From positions 1 to 9,615 of the forward strand of contig CAJWOB010000068.1 in the NCBI GenBank assembly GCA_913043885.1: 9,615 nt of DNA, in the 5' to 3' direction. The stretch's first letter is position 1, and every line of letters starts with the position of its first letter. A program made the translations under genes and the position numbers. This document shows positions 1 to 6,798 of this stretch, piece after piece. This DNA is from an uncultured Spirochaetaceae bacterium. Lineage in GTDB: Bacteria; Spirochaetota; Spirochaetia; SZUA-6; Bin103. The notes beneath the pieces are model-generated. The model made no database searches. It was not told where the DNA came from and was given only the letters and a program-made list of their open reading frames with translations.

Positions 1-2
1 CC

Positions 3-308
3 GCCGCGACGCTGGCGCCGGCGAGCGCCGCTACTCCTCCCACGCCGAGCGCGCCTTCGCCCGCTCCGGCAGCAGGCACCGGCACGGCCGCCGCCCCGGG
101 CGACGTGGTGGCGCCGATGACTGGCACCGTGCGCGAGCTGAAGGTGGCCGCGGGTGCCACGGTTACCGAGGGTCAGCTGGTGCTGGTAATGGAAGCGATG
201 AAGATGGACATCGATGTGGTCGCGCCCATCGCTGGGACCGTGAACGAGCTGCTGGTGCGCGACGGGCAGAGCGTGGTCGAGACTGAGGTGCTGGCTCGCA
301 TTGGGTGA
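3..308 (+). CDS. Biotin carboxyl carrier domain/subunit of a sodium-pumping decarboxylase (5' partial)
   Basis: This is the C-terminal end of a biotinylated protein that carries CO2 between the carboxyltransferase and the membrane decarboxylase subunit. The frame is open from the window edge. About 30 residues of Ala/Pro/Thr/Ser-rich linker come first, followed by a compact biotinyl domain of about 70 residues. The biotinylation motif EAMKM is clear, with the acceptor lysine codon at 201-203, and the flanking VAPMTGTV and VVAPIAGTV half-repeats are typical of the lipoyl/biotinyl fold. The true start lies upstream. It could be the tail of an OadA-type alpha subunit or a separate GcdC/MmdC-type carrier, since both carry such a linker. 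The stop codon overlaps the proposed start of the beta subunit, so the two are probably translationally coupled. The biotinyl domain is certain; the parent enzyme is inferred from the neighbour. Confidence 0.93.
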   Translation, partial: AATLAPASAATPPTPSAPSPAPAAGTGTAAAPGDVVAPMTGTVRELKVAAGATVTEGQLVLVMEAMKMDIDVVAPIAGTVNELLVRDGQSVVETEVLARIG

Positions 309-1410
309 TCTGATCCGTCAGTTCGGCGCCTCGACCGGCCTGGCCAACATGGACCTCCCCTCCGTGGCGATGATCGGCGTGGGCGGGCTGCTCATCTTCC
401 TGGCCATCGTTCGCGAGTACGAGCCGCTGCTGCTGATCCCCATCGGCTTCAGCGCCATTCTGGTGAACCTGCCGGGAACCGGTCTGGTCGAGGATGGTGG
501 GCTGCTCAGCTACATCTTCTTCGGCATCAAGACCGGCATCTTCCCACCGCTGGTGTTCCTAGGCCTCGGGGCGATGACCGACTTCGGACCGCTCTTGGCC
601 AAGCCGCAGACTTTTCTTCTCGGCGCCGCTGCGCAATTCGGTATCTTCGCCACCCTGCTCGGCGCCCGGGCGATGGGCTTCACCTTTCCCGAGGCGGCAT
701 CGGTGGCGATCATCGGCGGGGCCGACGGGCCCACCGCTATCTACGTGACGTCGGAGCTGGCACCCCACCTGCTCGGGGCGGTGTCGGTGGCGGCCTATTC
801 CTACATGGCCCTCGTGCCGATCATCCAACCGCCCATCATCAAGCTGCTCACCTCGAAGCGTGAGCGGACCGTGGTCATGACCGAGGTGCGCTCCGTGCCG
901 AAGGTGGTGCGGGTGCTGTTCCCGATCGCCATGACCTTGGCGTGCGCGCTCCTGGTGCCCGCGTCGGCTCCCCTCATCGGCATGCTGATGCTGGGCAACC
1001 TCCTGCGCGAGGCCGGGGTGGTCGACCGCCTCGCCAAGTCGGCGCAGAATGAGATCAGTAACGTCGTAATGCTGCTGCTGGGGCTGTCGGTCGGCTCGAA
1101 GATGACCGCCGCGGAGTTCCTTACGGTCGACACGTTGCGGATCATCGCCCTCGGCCTGGTGGCGTTTGCGCTCGGCACTGCCGCTGGCGTGCTGCTAGGC
1201 AAGCTGATGAACCTGCTGTCGGGCGGCAAGATCAACCCGATGATCGGTGCCGCGGGCGTGTCGGCGGTGCCGATGGCAGCGCGGGTGGTCCAGCGCCTCG
1301 GTCAGCAGGAGAACCCGCGCAACTTCCTGCTGATGAACGCCATGGGTCCCAACTTCGCGGGGGTAATAGGCTCGGCGGTGGCCGCCTGCGTCCTGTTGTC
1401 GATGGCATAG
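301..1410 (+). CDS. Sodium-translocating decarboxylase beta subunit (OadB/GcdB/MmdB family)
   Basis: This is the integral membrane subunit that decarboxylates carboxybiotin and couples the reaction to Na+ export. The 369-residue product is highly hydrophobic with many membrane segments. It has the family hallmarks: GAMTDFGPLLA, then GGADGPTAIY with the conserved Na+-site aspartate at residue 142, SYMALVPIIQPPI, and INPMIGAAGVSAVPMAARV. The last holds the Asn312/Gly316/Ser321 spacing that matches the functional Asn/Gly/Ser helix of Klebsiella OadB. At 369 residues it resembles the shorter MmdB/GcdB forms rather than the roughly 430-residue enterobacterial OadB. The start is taken as TTG at 301. 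This restores the usual N-terminal helix, lies inside the end of the carrier gene, and follows GAGGTG at 285-290. The first ATG, at 349, would remove that helix and has no ribosome site. The substrate (oxaloacetate, methylmalonyl-CoA or glutaconyl-CoA) cannot be decided because the carboxyltransferase is outside the window. Confidence 0.96.
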   Translation: MGDLIRQFGASTGLANMDLPSVAMIGVGGLLIFLAIVREYEPLLLIPIGFSAILVNLPGTGLVEDGGLLSYIFFGIKTGIFPPLVFLGLGAMTDFGPLLAKPQTFLLGAAAQFGIFATLLGARAMGFTFPEAASVAIIGGADGPTAIYVTSELAPHLLGAVSVAAYSYMALVPIIQPPIIKLLTSKRERTVVMTEVRSVPKVVRVLFPIAMTLACALLVPASAPLIGMLMLGNLLREAGVVDRLAKSAQNEISNVVMLLLGLSVGSKMTAAEFLTVDTLRIIALGLVAFALGTAAGVLLGKLMNLLSGGKINPMIGAAGVSAVPMAARVVQRLGQQENPRNFLLMNAMGPNFAGVIGSAVAACVLLSMA

Positions 1411-1467
1411 ACGCTCGCAGCGCCACCAGCGCCCGCTGCCCCGCCGCTATGCGCCTGGCCCAGCCGG

Positions 1468-3063
1468 TCAGGTCTCGTCGTCAGTGCGGAAGTGACAGCC
1501 CTCGCTGCGCGGGTTGTGAAGCGCGGCGTAGGTGACCAGTAGCGCGGTCTGCACCGCGCTGCGCAGGTTCAGCAGCGAACGTGTCAGCTGATTCCCAGCG
1601 TAGAAGCTATCCACTTCGGCCTTCAGCTCATACAGCAAACTGGTCGCCCGCTCCAACCGTCGTGTCGTACGCACCAGCCCGACGTAGTTCCACATTGTGT
1701 TGCGGATGACGTTGATGTCCTGAGTCACTAGATCCTCGTCGGGTAGGCGGTCTGCCATCACCCACGGCCGAACCTCTGGCATCGGCGGTCCCACCTCGCG
1801 AAGTTCCTTGGCGTGCGTCGCGGCGGCGAGGTCGGCCATCACCACGCATTCGAGCAGCGAAGTACTGGCCAGGCGGTTGGCACCGTGGAGGCCGGTACAC
1901 GCGACCTCGCCGATTGCGCTCAGTCGGTCGACGTTGGTGCGTCCCTGCATGTCGGCGTGCACCCCCCCACACGAGTAGTGGGCGGCGGGCACCACGGGGA
2001 TGGGCTCAACGGACAGGTCTACTCCAGCCTCGCGCAGCCGCGCGGAGATGGTCGGGAATCGCTCGAGCAGGTAGTCGCGGTCGAGGCCGGTGGCGTCGAG
2101 GAACACCGTGGTATCGTCACTCTTCAGCAGCTCGGCGTGGATCGAACGGGCGATGATATCGCGTGGCGCGAGGGAGCCCAGCTCGTGGAAGCGGTCCATG
2201 AAGCGATCGCCGGCACCGTTGACCAGCACCGCCCCCTCGCCGCGCAGTGCCTCGGACACCAGGAAAGGCGCGGCGCCTGGGTGGAGGAACACGGTGGGGT
2301 GGAACTGCACGTACTCCAGATCCATCACCCGCGCGCCGACGCGATACGCCATGGCGATGCCGTGCCCGAAGGTGTTGGGGTGGTTGGTGCTGTGCAGGAA
2401 GATCTGCCCCAGGCCGCCTGTGGCCAGCACCGTGCGACGCGCCCGCAGCGCGGTTACCTCTCCGCTGGCGGTGTCGAGCACGTAGGCACCGACGCAGGTA
2501 AGCGGGTGGTAGCGATCGAGTGGCTCGGTGGAGCTGTGCGACAGCGTCAGCAGGTCGATGGCGACGGTGCCGGTGAGGATCCGCACTTGCCCCGGAGCAT
2601 CGGCGTCGGCCGCCATCTCCGTCAGCCGGCGGTGCACCGCGTCGACGATGGCGCGCCCGGTCTGGTCCTTGGCAAAGACGATGCGCTCCCGGGAGTGGGA
2701 TCCCTCGCGGGTGAATCGGAGCCCACCGTCGGCGCCACGATCGAACGCCACCTCCAGCTCGCCGACCAGGATGTCCCGCACTACCCGCGGTCCGTGCTCG
2801 AGTAGCGTCTCCAGTGCCGCGGGGTTGGTGGTACCGGCGGTGGCAACAGCCATGTCGTCGCGCAGCGACTGCGCATCCTGGTCCTCGAACACGATGCCAC
2901 CCTGCGCATAAGTGGAGTTGCCGGATGCCAGGGCGCCGGCGCCGGTTACGAGCGTTACGCTGAGGCCAGCCCGCGCTGCACGGTAGGCGTAGAGGGCGCC
3001 AGCGGCTCCCGAGCCGATTACCAGGCAGTCGGTGTCGGACCCATTACGTGACCGGCCAGCCAC
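1468..3063 (-). CDS. nadB: L-aspartate oxidase
   Basis: This cytoplasmic FAD enzyme oxidises L-aspartate to iminoaspartate, the first step of de novo NAD synthesis, with O2 or fumarate as electron acceptor. The 531 residues are full length for the family. The N-terminal dinucleotide-binding motif is VIGSGAAGA (residues 15-23), followed by the flavin-contacting STYAQGG (50-56) and HSRERIVFA. Active-site residues match E. coli NadB at a constant offset: His255 in FHPT, Glu271 in the SEALRGEG loop, Arg301 in PRD, His362 in AHYSCGG and Arg397 in GANRLASTSLLE. A helical C-terminal domain ends in an SdhA-like RSEGCHFRTD segment. The start is GTG at 3063. It is preceded by AGGGG that overlaps the nadC stop codon, and no other in-frame start lies before the FAD motif. 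It is the last gene of a nadA-nadC-nadB run, 7 bp after nadC, and converges on the decarboxylase gene. Confidence 0.97.
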   Translation of the reverse strand: MAGRSRNGSDTDCLVIGSGAAGALYAYRAARAGLSVTLVTGAGALASGNSTYAQGGIVFEDQDAQSLRDDMAVATAGTTNPAALETLLEHGPRVVRDILVGELEVAFDRGADGGLRFTREGSHSRERIVFAKDQTGRAIVDAVHRRLTEMAADADAPGQVRILTGTVAIDLLTLSHSSTEPLDRYHPLTCVGAYVLDTASGEVTALRARRTVLATGGLGQIFLHSTNHPNTFGHGIAMAYRVGARVMDLEYVQFHPTVFLHPGAAPFLVSEALRGEGAVLVNGAGDRFMDRFHELGSLAPRDIIARSIHAELLKSDDTTVFLDATGLDRDYLLERFPTISARLREAGVDLSVEPIPVVPAAHYSCGGVHADMQGRTNVDRLSAIGEVACTGLHGANRLASTSLLECVVMADLAAATHAKELREVGPPMPEVRPWVMADRLPDEDLVTQDINVIRNTMWNYVGLVRTTRRLERATSLLYELKAEVDSFYAGNQLTRSLLNLRSAVQTALLVTYAALHNPRSEGCHFRTDDET

Positions 3064-3070
3064 AGCGCCC

Positions 3071-3904
3071 CTATCCCACGTAATCGAGGCCGATGTCGAC
3101 CCAGCGGCGGCTATGCGTCAGCGCGCCGATCGATATGACGTCCGCTCCGGCCCGCGCGTAATCGGCGGCGGTCTCGATGGTCACCCCGCCGGACACCTCC
3201 ACGGTCACGCGGCCGCCAAGCTGGGTAACCGCCTCGCCCACTGCCGCCGGTGTCATGTTGTCCAGCAGCACGATACTGGCCCCAGCGTCGGCGGCCTCCG
3301 TCGCCTGGGATGGGTTATCGGCCTCCACCTCGATGGTCGCGGTGTGCGGGGCATGCTTGCGGGCGGCGGCCACCGCCGCGGACACGCTGCCGCATACAGC
3401 GATGTGGTTGTCCTTGACCATGACGCAGTCGCCGAGGGCGGCGCGGTGATTGTGACCGCCGCCGTAGCGGACTGCCATCTTCTCTAACTCGCGCAGGCCG
3501 GGGGTGGTCTTGCGGGTGTCGCACACCCGCGTCGGGTATTCGGCCACCGCGTCCACGTAGGCGCGGGTGGTGGTGGCAACTCCAGACAGGTGCTGGATCA
3601 GATTGAGCGCCACCCGTTCGGCGCCCAACAGCGCGCGTGCCGCCCCCTCGACGCGGAGCAACGTGGCCCCCGGAGCCACGCGTTCGCCGTCGTTGGCGGC
3701 CATTGCGATCTCCAGGTCACGGTCCACTCGCCAGAAGACCTCGGCGGCGATCTCCACCCCGCACGCCACCAACGCTTCGCGCGCCACTGCCGCTGCCCGC
3801 AACTGGCGGTGCGGTGCGACCAGCGCGCTGCTGGTTACGTCTCCCAGGCCGAGGTCCTCCTGGAGGGCGGCGTCGATGACGCGGCGAGCGGAGATGGGCA
3901 GCAT
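3071..3904 (-). CDS. nadC: Nicotinate-nucleotide pyrophosphorylase (carboxylating), quinolinate phosphoribosyltransferase
   Basis: This cytoplasmic enzyme converts quinolinate and PRPP to nicotinate mononucleotide, CO2 and pyrophosphate, the third step of de novo NAD synthesis. At 277 residues it has the usual length of a type II phosphoribosyltransferase, with an N-terminal sandwich domain and a C-terminal barrel. The start of the family is seen in EDLGLGDVTS. Quinolinate- and PRPP-binding motifs follow: ERVALNLIQHLSGVAT (Arg97), DTRKTTPGLR (Arg131, Lys132, Arg138), GGGHNHR (His151 to Arg154), MVKDNH (Lys164), EVE (190s), LDNM (Asp215) and EVSGGV. The ending DVISIGALTHS is also typical. ATG at 3904 is 12 bp after the nadA stop with only a weak AGG upstream, so translation may be coupled to nadA. 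Its own stop codon lies in the ribosome site of nadB. Confidence 0.98.
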   Translation of the reverse strand: MLPISARRVIDAALQEDLGLGDVTSSALVAPHRQLRAAAVAREALVACGVEIAAEVFWRVDRDLEIAMAANDGERVAPGATLLRVEGAARALLGAERVALNLIQHLSGVATTTRAYVDAVAEYPTRVCDTRKTTPGLRELEKMAVRYGGGHNHRAALGDCVMVKDNHIAVCGSVSAAVAAARKHAPHTATIEVEADNPSQATEAADAGASIVLLDNMTPAAVGEAVTQLGGRVTVEVSGGVTIETAADYARAGADVISIGALTHSRRWVDIGLDYVG

Positions 3905-3916
3905 GCCGGTAGTGGC

Positions 3917-4963
3917 CTAGCGCTGCGGCGTCGCGGCCAGCTCGAACATGCGGTCGATCGCCGCGCGCGCGTCTGAGGCGATCGCCGGTTCCACTTCGAT
4001 AACCTGGTCCGCGGTGGGCGCCACCAGCACGTCGCGGATCTTGCGCAGGCTGTTGAGCTTCATGTAGGGGCACAGCTTGCACGACGAGATAAACCTCTTG
4101 TCCCGATTCTCCGCTTCCAGGCGGCTCACCAGGCCACACTCGGTCAGCATCATGAAGTAGGGGGCATCGGAGTAGCGGACGAACTCCATCATGCCGCCGG
4201 TACTGCCGACGTAGTCGCTACGCGCCACGATTTCGGGCGCGCACTCCGGGTGGCTGACCACGGCCAGGTCGGGGTAGCGCGCACGCTCGGTCTCGATGAG
4301 GTCGGGGGTGAACTGGTCGTGGACGATGCAGGAGCCGTCGGAGGTGTGGAGAACCTTGTCTACCCCATTGCGCCGCAGCTCGTCCTGGAGATTGCGCGCC
4401 ATGATGCTGTCGGGGACGAACAGCACCTCTCGTTCCCGAAGGGACGCCACGACCTTGTAGGCATTGCCGGACGTGACGCACACGTCAGACTCCGCTTTTA
4501 CCTCGACGCTACTGTTGATGTAGCACACCACCGCGGCGTCGGGATGGTGGCGCTTGAGCTCCCGAAGCTCGTCGCCGCTGAGTGAGTCGGCAAGGGAGCA
4601 TCCGGAAGCGCGGTCGGGGACCAACACGGTGGCCCGCGGCGACAGCACCTTGGCTGTCTCGGCCATAAACACGACGCCGGCGAAGACGATGACGTCCGCG
4701 CCCGAGTCGCGAGCTGCCAGGCTCAGCGCGTACGAGTCGCTGCGGTAGTCGGCGACCCCGTAGACAATCTCGGGGTTGACGTAGGAGTGGGCGAGGATGA
4801 CCGCGTTCTTCTCGCGCTTGAGCTCGTTGATCTCCGCAGTCAGCGGCGCAATCTCCCGACAGCGCTCCAGCGTCCACTTGCTCCCCGGGGTGCAGTCCAC
4901 GTCGAGCAGCAGTGAGAACAGGCGTTCGGCTTCAACTGAGAGGTGGGACGTCGCCGTGGCCAT
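3917..4963 (-). CDS. nadA: Quinolinate synthase A
   Basis: This cytoplasmic [4Fe-4S] enzyme condenses iminoaspartate with dihydroxyacetone phosphate to give quinolinate. The 348 residues show the three-fold pseudo-symmetric NadA pattern. Motifs are NAVILAHSYVNPEIV (residues 53-67), GVVFMAETAKVLSP (96-109), SGCSLAD, YINSSVEVKAESDVCVTS, GSCIVHDQF, VSHPEC, VGSTGGMM and CKLCPYMKLN. By alignment to the E. coli protein the three cluster ligands are Cys122, Cys212 and Cys298. Additional cysteines (for example 241, 276, 295) are present and probably not ligands. The protein is an oxygen-sensitive iron-sulfur type in this family, which fits an anaerobic or microaerophilic host. ATG at 4963 has AGGT three bases upstream and no alternative in-frame start before the preceding stop. 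It lies 20 bp after the second ABC gene and opens the nadACB cluster. Confidence 0.98.
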   Translation of the reverse strand: MATATSHLSVEAERLFSLLLDVDCTPGSKWTLERCREIAPLTAEINELKREKNAVILAHSYVNPEIVYGVADYRSDSYALSLAARDSGADVIVFAGVVFMAETAKVLSPRATVLVPDRASGCSLADSLSGDELRELKRHHPDAAVVCYINSSVEVKAESDVCVTSGNAYKVVASLREREVLFVPDSIMARNLQDELRRNGVDKVLHTSDGSCIVHDQFTPDLIETERARYPDLAVVSHPECAPEIVARSDYVGSTGGMMEFVRYSDAPYFMMLTECGLVSRLEAENRDKRFISSCKLCPYMKLNSLRKIRDVLVAPTADQVIEVEPAIASDARAAIDRMFELAATPQR

Positions 4964-4978
4964 GCTACCTATATAGAA

Positions 4979-5009
4979 ATTAGTTACGCACCGGCGACGT
5001 TGCTGTCAA
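4979..5009 (-). promoter_or_regulatory. Possible sigma-70 type promoter in front of nadA
   Basis: Read on the minus strand, a perfect TTGACA hexamer lies at 5009-5004, inside the last codons of the upstream ABC gene. An ACTAAT (4 of 6 matches to TATAAT) follows after 19 bp at 4984-4979. The 20-bp gap before nadA is strikingly AT-rich for this GC-rich window. The spacer is at the long end of the usual range, and the implied leader would be very short. It may therefore be a chance match. If real, it would let the nad genes be transcribed apart from the exporters. Confidence 0.25.
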
Positions 5010-6798
5010 TCGAACTTCCGCCGCCGGTAGCTGCCGCCAGGAGCTGCAGCCGGTAGAGCTGGGCGTAGCGGCCCTCACGCGCCAGCAGTGCTTCGTGGCT
5101 GCCCTGCTCCACCACTTGCCCGCGGTGCAGGACCAGGATCCGGTCGACGCTGCGGATGGTCGATAGGCGGTGGGCGATGATGATCGCGGTGCGGCCGGCG
5201 AACAGTTGCGAGAGCGCGCCTTCGATAAGGTGCTCGGACTCTGCGTCCACGCTGGCCGTTGCCTCGTCCATCACCACCAGCCGGGGGTCGAGGAGGAATG
5301 CGCGGGCAAACGACAGCAGCTGCTTCTCGCCGGTGGACAGCGACTTGCCCTCCTCGAGGACATCCTGGTCGTAGCCGTCGGGGAGACGGCGGATGAAGCC
5401 ATCGGCGTTGACCGCCGCTGCGGCGCGCTCGATGTCGTGTCTGCTGAAGCCGGGCTTGCCCAGCGAGATGTTCTCGGCAATCGAGCCGCTGAACAGGAAC
5501 AGGTCCTGCGGCACGGTGGCAATCATGGTACGGTGCTCGTCGGTTGAGAGGTCGCGGATGTCGCGCCCGTCCAGCAGGACCGCGCCAGCCTGAACGTCGT
5601 ACAGCCGATTGATCAGGTTGATGACGGTGGTCTTCCCGGACCCGGTGGTGCCGACCAACGCCACCCTTTCTCCCGCATCGATGTGCAGCTGCATGCCCTG
5701 CAGCACCGGGGCATCGGGCTCGTAGGCGAAGTCCACGCGCCGTAGCTCGATCTGGAGTCCGGGGGCACCCGGCGACGACGCCGTCGACTGGGCCGCAGCC
5801 GGCGGCGGCGCGGCCAGCTCCTCCTGTCGGTCCAGCAGCTTGAAGATCCGCTCAGCCGCCGCCATGGCGGCCTGGAATGTGTTGAATCGCTCCGCCAGTT
5901 GGCGCAGCGGGCGGTACAACATGCCGACGTAGCTGAAGAAGGCGAATATCTCGCCGGCCTGAACGCCCGTGCCTACCACGTAGTGGCTGTAGCCGAGGAT
6001 GACCAGGTAGCCGGCGGTTGCGAGCAGCTCGATGGCGGGGAAGTAGTAAGAGTACGTATGCACCAGCCGCAGGTAAGCATCTCGGTAGCCGCTGTTGTGC
6101 TTGGCAAAGGTGTCCAGGCTGCGACTCTGATAGTTGAGCAGCGTCACCTCGCGGATACCGGAGACCGCCTCCACCAGCGTGGTATTGATCTGCGCGTTGG
6201 CGACCCGGGCGTCGCGGTAGCCGCCGCGTATGGAGCTGCGGAACAGCCAGCTCACGATCCCAAAGAAGGGCAGGGTCAGGAACGTCACCAACGCCAGTCC
6301 GACGTTGATCCACAGCATGGCGCCCAGGATGACCAGAACCAGCATGGTGTCTCCTATGAGCGACACCACCCCCTGCGAGATGAACTGACGGATCGCCTCC
6401 ACGTCGTTGGTGACGTTGGTGAGCGTGGCACCCACTGGAGTGCGATCGAAGTACGACTGCGCCAGACGCAGCACCTTGTCGTACAGCCGCATGCGCAGGT
6501 CGTATAGGAGTCTCTGGCCGAGATACTCGACGGCGTAAGTGAACCCTACCTGGGACAGCGTGTGGGCCAGCAGCGCCGCGCCGAGCAAGGTGGCGGTGCG
6601 TGCCAGCCCCACCAGATCGCCGCTGGCAACGTCGCGGTCGATCCCCACCTTCACCAGGAAGGGCTGCACCACCTGCAGCAGGTTGGTGACGATCATCGCC
6701 AGCACCGACACCGCCATCAGCAGACGGTGCTCGCGAAGGAACGCCCCCAGCCGCCGCACCAGAGCCAGGTCGAGGCTGCGCGGCTCCTTGTCGCTCAC
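4984..6798 (-). CDS. ABC exporter half-transporter, catalytically intact partner (permease-ATPase fusion)
   Basis: This is a 604-residue type IV (multidrug/lipid/peptide exporter fold) half-transporter in the inner membrane. An N-terminal membrane domain of about six helices (roughly residues 20-300) joins a nucleotide-binding domain (about 350-585). Between them is a low-complexity Ala/Pro/Ser linker (about 329-347). Nucleotide-binding motifs are Walker A GTTGSGKT (383-390), Q-loop Gln431, a variant signature LSTGE (487-491) instead of LSGGQ, Walker B VVMDE with catalytic Glu512, and switch His543 in AHRLST. The gene starts at GTG 6798, overlapping the stop of the preceding ABC gene by 4 bp (GTGA), with AGGTGG just upstream. 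That coupling and the complementary motif defects point to an obligate heterodimer with the neighbour, as in TM287/288, BmrCD or MdlAB-type pairs. The substrate cannot be read from the sequence. Confidence 0.96.
   Translation of the reverse strand: MSDKEPRSLDLALVRRLGAFLREHRLLMAVSVLAMIVTNLLQVVQPFLVKVGIDRDVASGDLVGLARTATLLGAALLAHTLSQVGFTYAVEYLGQRLLYDLRMRLYDKVLRLAQSYFDRTPVGATLTNVTNDVEAIRQFISQGVVSLIGDTMLVLVILGAMLWINVGLALVTFLTLPFFGIVSWLFRSSIRGGYRDARVANAQINTTLVEAVSGIREVTLLNYQSRSLDTFAKHNSGYRDAYLRLVHTYSYYFPAIELLATAGYLVILGYSHYVVGTGVQAGEIFAFFSYVGMLYRPLRQLAERFNTFQAAMAAAERIFKLLDRQEELAAPPPAAAQSTASSPGAPGLQIELRRVDFAYEPDAPVLQGMQLHIDAGERVALVGTTGSGKTTVINLINRLYDVQAGAVLLDGRDIRDLSTDEHRTMIATVPQDLFLFSGSIAENISLGKPGFSRHDIERAAAAVNADGFIRRLPDGYDQDVLEEGKSLSTGEKQLLSFARAFLLDPRLVVMDEATASVDAESEHLIEGALSQLFAGRTAIIIAHRLSTIRSVDRILVLHRGQVVEQGSHEALLAREGRYAQLYRLQLLAAATGGGSSIDSNVAGA

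Noticed and set aside
1417..1439. Hairpin (GCAGCG/CGCTGC, 11-base loop) between the convergent genes, considered as a terminator
   Set aside because: The stem is only six base pairs, the loop is long, and there is no T-run on either side. In GC-rich sequence such pairings are common by chance. The 57-bp gap holds nothing else I can support.
1813..2805. Long plus-strand open frame (330 codons) opposite nadB
   Set aside because: It is antisense to a gene with full family motifs, is rich in Gly/His/Val/Arg as expected of a high-GC complement frame, and shows no recognisable domain.
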